Shown in pieces: positions 56,547 to 64,000 of a DNA stretch of 64,000 nt (the stretch's first letter is position 1; every line of letters starts with the position of its first letter). The position numbers and the translations under genes were made by a program. Below the pieces are notes generated by a model that was not told the DNA's origin, ran no database searches, and saw nothing but the letters and a program-made list of their open reading frames with translations. This DNA is from Leuconostoc gelidum subsp. gelidum KCTC 3527 (GTDB taxonomy: Bacteria > Bacillota > Bacilli > Lactobacillales > Lactobacillaceae): positions 62,001 to 126,000 of the forward strand of contig NZ_AEMI01000015.1 in NCBI RefSeq assembly GCF_000166715.1. Reading direction: 5' to 3'.

Positions 56547-57659
56547 TTAATCAACAAGAATGCGATGTAACCGATCTTGCATACCCGTCATAATCTCCCA
56601 TGGTGCTAAATTAGCGTGTTGTGCAACATTCTCGAGCGTATTTTCAAGATCGCCGTCCTTACCTATGAGTGTCACTTTTGTCCCAACAGGATACTCATGT
56701 GGTAACTTAATCATCAATTGATCCATTGCAACTTGACCAACTATTGGTGCATATTGTCCGTCAACAATGACGCTAAAGCCAGTCATTTTACGTAACCAGC
56801 CATCACCGTATCCAATTGGTACTGTGCCTATCCATTCGTCACCACTCGTTGTATATTTATGTGAATAACTAATACCTTCTCCAGCTGGTAACTGTTTGAC
56901 AAAATTCATCTCGCTACGTAACGACATGACTGGTTGCAAATTTTTGCCATCTGCCAACTCACCGCGAGAAGGTTCAACGCCATATAACACAGTTCCAACA
57001 CGGATCACCTCATGTGGTACTTCATCAGCGTGATACATTGCCGCACCTGAATTAGCCACATGATAGTATTTAGGTTCTGGTAAACCATCAGTTAAATCGT
57101 GCCACCGTTTAAGTTGCATATAAAAATAGTCCGTTTGAACTGAATCTGATTCAGCAAAGTGTGTTGCTAAGCCAACATAGTCAAAAATATCCTTGTGTGC
57201 CTGCAAATAGGTAATTGCTTGCGCCAAGGACTCTCGGGTTCGAAATCCGATTCGCCCCATGCCTGTATCAACACCTAACGAGACTTGTAGACGTTGTTCA
57301 CCAGTGAGAGATTGAGCCGCTTCTTTTAGCCATGATAGTGATACAACGGTTGCCATAATGTGTTGTACTGCCATCAATTCAGCATACTTTGCTTGTGAAA
57401 TACCCAATACCAAAATTGGTTCAGTAATACGTTCATGTCGTAGTGCTAACGCCTCATCAATGACGGCCACAGCCAAGCCATAAACGCCACCCGCAACAGC
57501 TGCCTGAGATGTTGGCACCAAACCCAAACCATACGCGTTTGATTTAACAGCCAAAAATATTTTATCGGCGCCAGATGTTTGCTTGACAACAGCGACATTA
57601 TGTTTTAAGGCTTTTTTAGAAATTTCTATTTGTGTTGGTCGCGTAATTGCTTCTACCAT
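56547..57659 (-). CDS. alr: Alanine racemase
   Basis: PLP enzyme of 370 residues giving D-alanine for peptidoglycan. Lys in FLAVKSNAYGLG binds PLP; Tyr in GISYSHKYTT is the second base region; VDTGMGRIGF is conserved. First gene after the lysine riboswitch, which is an unusual controller for alr itself; co-transcription with asd explains it. Confidence 0.95.
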   Translation of the reverse strand: MVEAITRPTQIEISKKALKHNVAVVKQTSGADKIFLAVKSNAYGLGLVPTSQAAVAGGVYGLAVAVIDEALALRHERITEPILVLGISQAKYAELMAVQHIMATVVSLSWLKEAAQSLTGEQRLQVSLGVDTGMGRIGFRTRESLAQAITYLQAHKDIFDYVGLATHFAESDSVQTDYFYMQLKRWHDLTDGLPEPKYYHVANSGAAMYHADEVPHEVIRVGTVLYGVEPSRGELADGKNLQPVMSLRSEMNFVKQLPAGEGISYSHKYTTSGDEWIGTVPIGYGDGWLRKMTGFSVIVDGQYAPIVGQVAMDQLMIKLPHEYPVGTKVTLIGKDGDLENTLENVAQHANLAPWEIMTGMQDRLHRILVD

Positions 57660-57680
57660 GTTTGTACTCTTTTCATCTAA

Positions 57681-57720
57681 AATAAAAATCCGCTTCTGCC
57701 AAGTGTGGCAGTTACGGATC
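57681..57720 (-). terminator. Expression-platform terminator of the lysine riboswitch
   Basis: ATCCG...CTGCCA/TGGCAG...CGGAT stem followed by TTTTTATTTT on the minus strand, 22 bp before the alr start codon. Confidence 0.82.
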
Positions 57721-57741
57721 GCAATAAAACAATCGTTTCTG

Positions 57742-57899
57742 TCATAGCACCCCGCAATTGCGACAGTTCATTAGCTATTAACTAATGCCCCAGCTTGCTG
57801 ACATGACAGTATCAGTGCTTCGGCCACAACCCCTTTTACTCGTTTCACAGTATCTATCAATACTCCGCGAGTGACTCATGGTTACAGCAACCTCTATGA
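57742..57899 (-). promoter_or_regulatory. Lysine riboswitch (L box)
   Basis: Minus strand shows the conserved blocks in order: ATAGAGGTTGC, GGAGTATTGATAG, TACTGTGAAACGAG, AAAAGGGG, GGCCGAAGC, GCTGG, and a final GGGTGCTATGA. P1 closes with TCATAG (57899-57894) and CTATGA (57747-57742). A terminator follows. High lysine should stop transcription of alr-asd. Confidence 0.85.
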
Positions 57900-57915
57900 T
57901 TTTCTCATTGTTTTT

Positions 57916-57944
57916 ATTTTATTCTAATTTTTCTATTTTGTCAA
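57916..57944 (-). promoter_or_regulatory. Promoter of the lysine riboswitch-alr-asd transcript
   Basis: TTGACA (57944-57939), 17-bp spacer, TAAAAT (57921-57916). Predicted start near 57909, about ten bases before the aptamer P1. The -35 box overlaps the stop codon of the preceding gene. Confidence 0.75.
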
Positions 57945-58405
57945 ACTTTGTTTTTTCGTATAATTATTACTTTTTTATTATAAGGTTTTAATAGCCAATA
58001 TATGTCATCACGAGTATTTGTACGCCATTTATTTTGCCATTTTAAAAATAACCATAAGTTTCGGTACTGTTTTGGCCCACCGTGTAAACGATTGTTGAAC
58101 CACCTTTTCAATATATAATATACATTTTTGTAATAAGGCAGATCCAAAATATAAATCACATCAGCCAACGCAAAGCAATCTTGTCCTTCACGGAACTGTG
58201 TTCCTTCAATTATCCAGTCATTTTGCTGGATAACCACCTGTAGTAAAACTTGTCTTTCTGATGGCGTACGATGCCTATCTCCTGTTGCTTGCCGTACCCA
58301 GTTTAAATCATCTAGTGATGTCACTGGATAATGCTTAATACTTGCTATTTTACGTGCAAAAGTTGTTTTCCCACTGCCCACTGGCCCAATAATTCTAACT
58401 TTCAT
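57941..58405 (-). CDS. Small P-loop NTPase (FlaR/adenylate-kinase-like)
   Basis: 154 residues with Walker A GPVGSGKTTFARKIA, SLDDLNW and WIIEGTQFREG, DVIYILDLPYYKNVYYILKRW, as in proteins annotated as topology modulation/FlaR-type kinases. Substrate unknown. Overlaps the gene before it by 11 bp, last of the birA-bioY operon direction. Confidence 0.75.
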   Translation of the reverse strand: MKVRIIGPVGSGKTTFARKIASIKHYPVTSLDDLNWVRQATGDRHRTPSERQVLLQVVIQQNDWIIEGTQFREGQDCFALADVIYILDLPYYKNVYYILKRWFNNRLHGGPKQYRNLWLFLKWQNKWRTNTRDDIYWLLKPYNKKVIIIRKNKV

Positions 58406-58922
58406 CTCTTTCGCCTAAACCAATAGTAGCGAGAACAACTGAATCACCGTTTTCTAATATATGTTCGATGGCTACTTCTGTGATTGTCGCTGTTAGATCA
58501 TAAGTTTCATTTTGCAGTTCTATCAAGAGTTGTTCAGCTTGTAGTTGCGATAAACCTTGTGCAACAGTGACATGCGGCTGATAAGGCAGATCTTCTCGAT
58601 AATAAGGATTAAGGATTGGTTCAGCATATAAGGCATCATGTAACTCGGTTAATATTTTTGATCCTTGATCAACCACTAACCAAACATAACCATTCTTGGG
58701 GTCTCCTGAAACGACTGTTAGTCGCAATTTAAATTGTTGTTGTTTTTTAATGACATCGGAAACGACTTGAATGATTGTTTCATCTGTTAACTCATTATCA
58801 AAAGGAAAAACAAGGGATATATGTGGTGCAATATGTTCGTATAAATCATCATAACGTTGACGTATCCGATTAATAGTAAACCTATCATTCAACTGTGGGA
58901 AAATCAAAACAGAACGTAACAT
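58395..58922 (-). CDS. 2H phosphoesterase (2'-5' RNA ligase family)
   Basis: 175 residues with the two HxS/T motifs of the family: HISLVFPF near residue 34 and HVTVAQGLS near 130. Such proteins act on 2'-5' or cyclic phosphodiesters; the substrate here is not known. Coupled to the kinase-like gene downstream. Confidence 0.78.
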   Translation of the reverse strand: MLRSVLIFPQLNDRFTINRIRQRYDDLYEHIAPHISLVFPFDNELTDETIIQVVSDVIKKQQQFKLRLTVVSGDPKNGYVWLVVDQGSKILTELHDALYAEPILNPYYREDLPYQPHVTVAQGLSQLQAEQLLIELQNETYDLTATITEVAIEHILENGDSVVLATIGLGERDES

Positions 58923-58960
58923 ACTTCCACCCCACTTTTTCTAATTAGTATACCAAAAAA

Positions 58961-60109
58961 TCACGTCCAATGTTGATTCCCTATCAGCATGCTCATCCCC
59001 ATACCACCAGCAACACATAATGTCACAATTCCTAACGCAGGTTTAGGTATTTGGTTCAAGCTATTGAGTAGCCTAGCAATTAAAATAGCACCAGTTGCTC
59101 CATATGGATGGCCATACGATAAGGCACCACCCAATGGATTTAATTGATCATCTTGAATATCTAGTGCCTTTTGACAGATAATACCCTGTACTGCAAAAGC
59201 TTCATTCATCTCGATAACATCAATATCAGTTATTGACAATCGATGCTTAACTAATAGCTTCCGTGTGGCACTGATTGGACCTAATAAAAATTGATCGGGT
59301 GCCAAACCCACAAGTTCATGGTCCAAATAATAACCTTGCACGATGTCATTTGGGTCAAATTTTTTCAGTAACACAATACCAGCACCGTCATTAATCGGGC
59401 AACTATTACCGGCCGTTACTGACCCTTGTTTAGAAAAAACAGACTTAAGTTGTGCCAATTTTTCTAAATTAGTATCAAATCTAGGGCATTGATCTTGCAT
59501 ATACTTAATATTCTCTGCCTTAAAAGCATAGCATTCTCGATTCAGTAGCCCCATCTCAAAAGCTTGTTTCGCTTTTTGATGGCTTTTGAGAGCATATGCA
59601 TCTTGTTGTTCTCTTGAAACATGATATTTTTGAGTCATATTTTCTGCTACAATACCCATATCCAAATCTAATTGACCAGCTGGCACCATTGGAAAACGTC
59701 TTAATACAGCGTTCGTATCACGATTGATAGTCATATTTGCTAGTGACGTACTTTCGATACCACCAGCTAGTACTAACGCTGATTGTCCACTAATAATCGT
59801 CTGCACACCTGAAGCAACCGCCACCAAACCAGAAGCACATTGACTATCCACTGTAAATGCTGGGGTTTCGACTGGAAAACCTGCTGCCAAGGCACAACGG
59901 CGGGCTAAGTTACCACCTTGATTGGTCACATTTCCCAAAATAACTTGATCAATCTGTTCTTTTGAATAGCCAGGCAAGTCTGCCAACTGTTGGCTAATCA
60001 AGCTTTGGAATAAAACTTCTGGTGTTTGGTGCGCAAAAATACCATTAACTTTACCAATAGGTAATCTTTTAGCACTGACAATACTTGCTCTGGGTATTAT
60101 GTGATTCAT
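58961..60109 (-). CDS. Acetyl-CoA acetyltransferase (thiolase), YhfS-like
   Basis: About 382 residues. Catalytic Cys in DSQCASGLVAVASG, His in GGALSYGHPYGATG, second Cys in VTLCVAGGMGMSM. Overlaps the acyl-CoA ligase gene at its start (ATGA); ATG 60109 gives better ribosome-site spacing than 60115. The order bioY-acyl-CoA ligase-thiolase mirrors B. subtilis yhfU-yhfT-yhfS, suggesting a link to fatty-acyl or biotin precursor metabolism rather than mevalonate alone. Confidence 0.85.
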   Translation of the reverse strand: MNHIIPRASIVSAKRLPIGKVNGIFAHQTPEVLFQSLISQQLADLPGYSKEQIDQVILGNVTNQGGNLARRCALAAGFPVETPAFTVDSQCASGLVAVASGVQTIISGQSALVLAGGIESTSLANMTINRDTNAVLRRFPMVPAGQLDLDMGIVAENMTQKYHVSREQQDAYALKSHQKAKQAFEMGLLNRECYAFKAENIKYMQDQCPRFDTNLEKLAQLKSVFSKQGSVTAGNSCPINDGAGIVLLKKFDPNDIVQGYYLDHELVGLAPDQFLLGPISATRKLLVKHRLSITDIDVIEMNEAFAVQGIICQKALDIQDDQLNPLGGALSYGHPYGATGAILIARLLNSLNQIPKPALGIVTLCVAGGMGMSMLIGNQHWT

Positions 60110-61398
60110 GACCATCGTCCTTTCATAAAATCAGTTGTTAACAATGCTCTCGAAATTTTCTGTTGTGGTGTTTTGGGTATCTCATCAACAAAAATATAAC
60201 GTGTTGGGATTTTATACTTGGGCAAATAATTAGCGACATAACTTTTCAATATCGTTTCTGTCTCATTTGTAACCACCATAGCAACTATATTCTCACCATA
60301 TACTAAATCTGGCACGCCAAAGACGACTACCGATTCTGTGAAATGAGTTAACACGTGTTCAATTTCACTTGGATAAATTTTATTACCACCATGGTTAATA
60401 ACATCACTTTTGCGCCCCAATACATATAAATGATTATCTTGATAATAGCCAACATCATCAGTCATGACTTGTGTAATTGGATGATCATTACATCCAAGAT
60501 ACCCACAAAATAGGTAAGGACTACTAACTATTAATCGCCGATGTTGGTTAACTTCTAACATCACTGCCGGAAATAATTCACCAACATCATTTGGTTTTTT
60601 ATCCTGCGTTATTTTCTGCCACGAAACCAAACTCGTTTCAGAAGAACCATATAATTCATACAAGACATGTTTTATATGATTAGTTTGCCATTGTTTAACT
60701 AATTTATTTTGTAATTCACCACCGCATGATACAATACCTCGAATATTAGGATTATATGCCCAGTTTGTGTCCTTTAGACCTAAGTAGGTTGGTACTGTGT
60801 AAACAATCGTCGACTTTAAAGGGTGCATTGGTTGATAACGTTCAAAACAATAAAATGACTTGCCAAAGTATAAACTCAATAACATTGTATGCAGACCTAA
60901 AGACGTCGCCATAGAACTAGTTGTCATAACGATCTCATCATTGTTCATCTCAAACACTTCAAAACAACGTTCAAAGCCAATTCGCCATGAATGCCAATCA
61001 CGTTGATAAATTTTAGCATTTCCTGTTGTACCTGAAGTTTTGCCTAAGAAAAGAATGCCTGTCCGTAATTGATTATTTTTGACTCCGTCCACAAATTCTG
61101 TGAGCCACTGCCACTGTCCAGCCAGTGGCTTTAGCAACCAGGGCACATTGGGTAAATCTTGCTCTGTTAAAATAATGGGGATGGCACCTGCTAGGTGTAC
61201 AGCTATAAATTCAGAAATAAAAACACGCGTTTCTTTGATGATTAAGACGACATATGGCATTTTTATGCCGTTTGTGTCACAAATATTTTGAGCACTATCA
61301 TATAAATTTTGGTAAGTATACGTGTGTTTATTATCAATAATAGCAACACGTTCCTTGTATTTTCTTGCTAATTTTTGAAAATCAAATAATTCATCCAT
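60106..61398 (-). CDS. Acyl-CoA/AMP-forming ligase, short (YhfT-like)
   Basis: 430 residues of the ANL superfamily: P-loop FLGKTSGTTGNAKIYQRD, ELYGSSETSLVSW, hinge VLGRKSDVINHGGNKIYPSEIE, and C-terminal catalytic Lys in KTPQQKISRALL. Shorter than typical FadD (about 500-560) through a trimmed N-terminal domain. Sits between bioY and the thiolase. Substrate unknown; a carboxylic acid for biotin or fatty-acid use is inferred from context. Confidence 0.82.
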   Translation of the reverse strand: MDELFDFQKLARKYKERVAIIDNKHTYTYQNLYDSAQNICDTNGIKMPYVVLIIKETRVFISEFIAVHLAGAIPIILTEQDLPNVPWLLKPLAGQWQWLTEFVDGVKNNQLRTGILFLGKTSGTTGNAKIYQRDWHSWRIGFERCFEVFEMNNDEIVMTTSSMATSLGLHTMLLSLYFGKSFYCFERYQPMHPLKSTIVYTVPTYLGLKDTNWAYNPNIRGIVSCGGELQNKLVKQWQTNHIKHVLYELYGSSETSLVSWQKITQDKKPNDVGELFPAVMLEVNQHRRLIVSSPYLFCGYLGCNDHPITQVMTDDVGYYQDNHLYVLGRKSDVINHGGNKIYPSEIEHVLTHFTESVVVFGVPDLVYGENIVAMVVTNETETILKSYVANYLPKYKIPTRYIFVDEIPKTPQQKISRALLTTDFMKGRWS

Positions 61399-61464
61399 AT
61401 CTTTAGTATAACTTTCTCAAAATTGGCACGACAACATCGCCCTTTCAATATCAAGTGATCATTT

Positions 61465-62001
61465 TTAAAACGCTAGTGCTGTCCGTGCCTGTACTTGTCT
61501 AACTGCCAAAGCAACAATCACAACAACAGTAATTTTCAAAGTGCTCGATAGAATAAACGGTGTGATCCCAGCAGCAATACCTGCTTCAACTGGTAATTGC
61601 ATACTAATGGTTAACCAAATTGTCCCAATCGTTAAGTTAACCACTGAAGCTAAAATATTTGTCACAATTAACCCCCAAACATTGGCCCATCTTTTAAAAG
61701 ATAGACCGATAATTGGTGCGAACAACAGAAATGACCATAAATAACCAGCTGTTGGTCCGGCTAATAGAACAAAACCACCTTTGAAACCAGCAAATACTGG
61801 TAAGCCAAAAGCACCCAATAATAAATACAATCCAATAGCTGTTAAACTCACACGCGTTGATGACACCGAAGCTACTAAGGCAATAATGAGTGTTTGTAAG
61901 GTCATTGGAATTGGTCCAATATTAACTGCTAATGGTCCAACAGCAATTAATAGTGCTGTTAGTACTGCTGTGATGACAATACGTTGTGTATTTGAATTCA
62001 T
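61465..62001 (-). CDS. bioY: Biotin ECF transporter S component BioY
   Basis: 178 residues, six helices, with LVASVSSTRVSLTAIGLYLLLG and LPVFAGFKGGFVLLAGPTAGYLWSF as in BioY. Works with the shared ECF module encoded elsewhere. Follows birA by 29 bp, so likely repressed by biotinyl-AMP-bound BirA. Confidence 0.93.
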   Translation of the reverse strand: MNSNTQRIVITAVLTALLIAVGPLAVNIGPIPMTLQTLIIALVASVSSTRVSLTAIGLYLLLGAFGLPVFAGFKGGFVLLAGPTAGYLWSFLLFAPIIGLSFKRWANVWGLIVTNILASVVNLTIGTIWLTISMQLPVEAGIAAGITPFILSSTLKITVVVIVALAVRQVQARTALAF

Positions 62002-62030
62002 TTTTTCTCCAATTTTTTACCCGTTGACAA

Positions 62031-63011
62031 TTAGCCATGATAACTATTATTTGGCAATTGTACTTTCAATACTTCCCCAGAATTAATCGTTCTGATAACA
62101 TCCCCTGTATCTACAAGCAATTGTCCTTGTTCATCAATCGCTTTTGCTATACCAGTTACGAGTTCTTTACCATATTTCACTGTGACGGTCTGATTTATGA
62201 CAATATTTCGTTGACGATATGCCGTTAAAAATGAGCCATCAGTGTATTCAGCATACAATTTAACAAATTCATCGAGCAACGCAGCGACAATCACATTACG
62301 TGATACAGTCAAGTGTTCAACCATGCCACCAACTTTATTTTTTAACGTGGCATCCAAATTTTGAGGCTTTTGTAAATTTAAGCCAATGCCTACAACAATT
62401 GCTGACACTTGTTGACTTTCAAAATCCATCACCGCTTCGGTTAAAATGCCACCAACTTTGTAATTTTTAAATAACAAGTCATTAACCCATTTAAAGTCTA
62501 ATTCAATGCCAATCGTTTCCTTTATAGCCCGTGAAACCGCAACGGCAGTGCCGGTTGTCAGTAATCCAGGTATCACCGATGTTCCCACAGGCAGTGGTAA
62601 AGCAAGCGATATATACAAACCCGTATCAGCTGGTGATACAAAAGTACGTCCTAAACGACCGCGTCCACCAATTTGTTGGTTAGCAATAATCATTGTCGGT
62701 TTTGTCACATCACCGCGTGTTAATGCTTCTTTTGCATAAGTATTTGTCGAGTCAATGACATCAAACAACTTTATTTGCCAGTCACTGTGCGCCAATTGTT
62801 TAATCATAGGTACACTCAAAACTTTTCCACTTTGGTAGCGATAACCAACATGGTGCTGGCTATCGATCGTGTGCCCTTGTTCTGTCAATTTTTTAATAAC
62901 TTTCCATACGGCTGCACGGCTAATATCTAAATTTTTAGCCAACGTTTCACCGCTTAAATATTCCCCTTCATGTTCAGCAAAAAAATGTAGTATACGCTCA
63001 TCTGTTTTCAT
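62031..63011 (-). CDS. birA: Bifunctional biotin ligase/biotin repressor BirA
   Basis: 326 residues: N-terminal winged helix (LSGETLAKNLDISRAAVWKVIKKL) and ligase domain with NQQIGGRGRLGRTFVSP (biotin-AMP loop) and DFKWVNDLLFKNYKVGGIL. Attaches biotin to carboxylases and represses biotin genes. A BirA-type operator lies 50 bp upstream, giving autoregulation. Confidence 0.94.
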   Translation of the reverse strand: MKTDERILHFFAEHEGEYLSGETLAKNLDISRAAVWKVIKKLTEQGHTIDSQHHVGYRYQSGKVLSVPMIKQLAHSDWQIKLFDVIDSTNTYAKEALTRGDVTKPTMIIANQQIGGRGRLGRTFVSPADTGLYISLALPLPVGTSVIPGLLTTGTAVAVSRAIKETIGIELDFKWVNDLLFKNYKVGGILTEAVMDFESQQVSAIVVGIGLNLQKPQNLDATLKNKVGGMVEHLTVSRNVIVAALLDEFVKLYAEYTDGSFLTAYRQRNIVINQTVTVKYGKELVTGIAKAIDEQGQLLVDTGDVIRTINSGEVLKVQLPNNSYHG

Positions 63012-63060
63012 ATTTTTTCCTCAAGTAATTTTTATAATATTCAAAAAATGTTATTTCAAA

Positions 63061-63088
63061 GTAAACCTATTATATAATTATGGTTTAC
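63061..63088. promoter_or_regulatory. BirA operator overlapping the birA promoter
   Basis: GTAAACC (63061-63067) and GGTTTAC (63082-63088), inverted with a 14-bp AT spacer, match the BirA half-sites (GTAAACC...GGTTTAC) known from E. coli and Firmicutes. On the minus strand it overlaps the -10 box. Confidence 0.75.
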
Positions 63089-63105
63089 TATACTCTAAAT
63101 GTCAA
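63077..63105 (-). promoter_or_regulatory. Promoter of birA-bioY operon
   Basis: TTGACA (63105-63100), 17-bp spacer, CATAAT (63082-63077). The right half of the BirA operator lies inside the spacer. Confidence 0.7.
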
Positions 63106-63113
63106 CCTATATA

Positions 63114-63136
63114 AAAAAACGCTCGAAAGCGTTTTT
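63114..63136 (-). terminator. Intrinsic terminator of the ABC-F gene
   Basis: AAAAACGCT-CGAA-AGCGTTTTT, a 9-bp stem with a tetraloop, starting 8 bp after the ABC-F stop. Confidence 0.8.
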
Positions 63137-63144
63137 AGCAACTC

Positions 63145-64000
63145 TTATTCTGATTCTTTCTTAAATGATAAAGCAGCGACGTTTAACTCACGGTCGCCAA
63201 GACCCTTAGTAAAGCTGACTTCGTGGGAAACAATAATAACGTTTCCTGGAAATTTATCGATTGCTGAACGCAGTGCATTTTTTGTACCTTCATCCAAATG
63301 GTTGGTTGGTTCGTCTAAAATTAGAAAATTACTTGGTTTCATTTCCATAATCGCCAATTTAACCTTAGTTTGCTCACCACCGGAAAGCAGTTGCATTTGT
63401 TTCTGTGCATTTTCAGCGTTGATACCAGCTGCCGCTAAACGTGTACGTAATGCCTTGGGCTCTAACTTTGGGAACCGATCTTGCATCTCTCTTAGCGGTG
63501 TTTTGGTATCGTCATCCCATTCTAAATCTTGATCAAAATAATTGACAATGGCAGACGGAGAAAACTCAGCTTCACCATGAAGTGCTGGAATAATACCTAG
63601 AATCGATTTAATCAACGTTGATTTACCAGCACCATTAAATCCTTTGAAGACAAGTTTTTGTCCTGTCGTAATCGAAAACGTGACTGGTTCCAAAACTGGT
63701 GTAACATATCCCACTGATAAATCATTTACCGCCAAAGCATTAGCAGACTGTGAATTCACATAGGGGAAATTAAACTTTGCTTGAAGTGCTTCAGATGGTG
63801 GATCAACCTTATCCATACGCGCCAACATTTTTTCACGTGACTTAGCTTGTTTAGATGTTGAAGCACGTGCTTTATTTTTAGCAATAAACTTTTGCGCTTT
63901 TTCAATCTCACCTTGTTGTTTTTCATATTGACGTAACTGTTGCTCTGAACGTTCATCTTTTTGCCGCATTGCTTTTTTGAATGAGCCACGGAATTTTGTA
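63145..64000 (-). CDS. ABC-F family ATPase, C-terminal part (5' end beyond the window)
   Basis: About 285 residues from a longer protein; the frame stays open to 64000 (KFRGSFKKAMRQKDER precedes the first internal ATG). Inter-domain linker of charged helices, then a second NBD: GFNGAGKSTLIKSILG, LLSGGEQTKVKLAIMEMKP, FLILDEPTNHLDEGTK. No membrane part. ABC-F proteins act on ribosomes (translation factors or antibiotic protection); which one cannot be told from this half. Confidence 0.85.
   Translation of the reverse strand, partial: TKFRGSFKKAMRQKDERSEQQLRQYEKQQGEIEKAQKFIAKNKARASTSKQAKSREKMLARMDKVDPPSEALQAKFNFPYVNSQSANALAVNDLSVGYVTPVLEPVTFSITTGQKLVFKGFNGAGKSTLIKSILGIIPALHGEAEFSPSAIVNYFDQDLEWDDDTKTPLREMQDRFPKLEPKALRTRLAAAGINAENAQKQMQLLSGGEQTKVKLAIMEMKPSNFLILDEPTNHLDEGTKNALRSAIDKFPGNVIIVSHEVSFTKGLGDRELNVAALSFKKESE

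Noticed and set aside
58961-61398. Acyl-CoA ligase and thiolase as starter-unit enzymes of the polyketide-type cluster
   Set aside because: They are 27 kb away, in a BirA-controlled operon with a conserved B. subtilis counterpart.
1-64000. CRISPR array, prophage or rRNA operon
   Set aside because: No regularly spaced repeats, phage structural genes or rRNA sequence were seen anywhere in the window.

Overview
The window looks like chromosome of an obligately heterofermentative lactic acid bacterium, most likely Leuconostoc or a close relative. The signs are a full-length phosphoketolase, an L-arabinose isomerase with an AraR-type regulator, a complete leuABCD operon, a SUF Fe-S operon with SufU, low GC content, and IS3/IS30-type relics. 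The genus is inferred from gene content; no rRNA is present.

Layout. 0-6 kb: arabinose block (partial sugar porter, araA, class II aldolase, araR) with cre-like and AraR-like boxes in the araA/aldolase intergenic region. 6-8.2 kb: NiCoT Ni/Co permease and a YrdC/Sua5-like protein. 8.3-12.8 kb: leuABCD behind a leucine-codon-rich leader peptide and an intrinsic attenuator; LeuA lacks the usual C-terminal regulatory domain. 12.8-19.3 kb: sufCDSUB plus a MIP18-type gene, preceded by an XRE-family regulator and a 5' leader with three hairpins that can form mutually exclusive structures. 19.4-21.8 kb: a three-gene operon under a TPP riboswitch, encoding an NDT-fold hydrolase, a thymidylate-synthase-family protein with the Asn-to-Asp change typical of cytidylate hydroxymethylases, and a SAM methyltransferase. 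This is the enzyme set expected for the thiamin antivitamin bacimethrin. 22.2-24.5 kb: divergent phosphoketolase.

24.6-35.0 kb is an acquired island bounded by a perfect 36-bp direct repeat. It holds decayed IS3, serine-recombinase and IS30 fragments, a decayed second copy of the methyltransferase 5' end, and one intact eight-gene operon: MFS exporter, ketosynthase fused to a degenerate chain-length-factor-like half, ACP, FabZ-like dehydratase, metallo-beta-lactamase-fold hydrolase, Sfp-type PPTase, PadR regulator and FabG-like ketoreductase. It reads as a compact, self-contained type II polyketide/polyene pathway.

35-64 kb is housekeeping: YjbR protein, tRNA-Gln and tRNA-Tyr, a large membrane protein, PepO, the opp operon with two tandem OppA copies, a polar amino-acid ABC transporter, a heterodimeric ABC exporter, a DUF218 protein, alr-asd under a lysine riboswitch, and a birA-bioY-acyl-CoA ligase-thiolase operon behind a BirA operator, ending in a partial ABC-F gene.

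The two systems most worth follow-up are the riboswitch-controlled bacimethrin-like operon and the neighbouring polyene-type cluster on the repeat-bounded island. The suf leader is a candidate new cis-regulatory RNA. Functions are read from motifs and context; no database search was possible.
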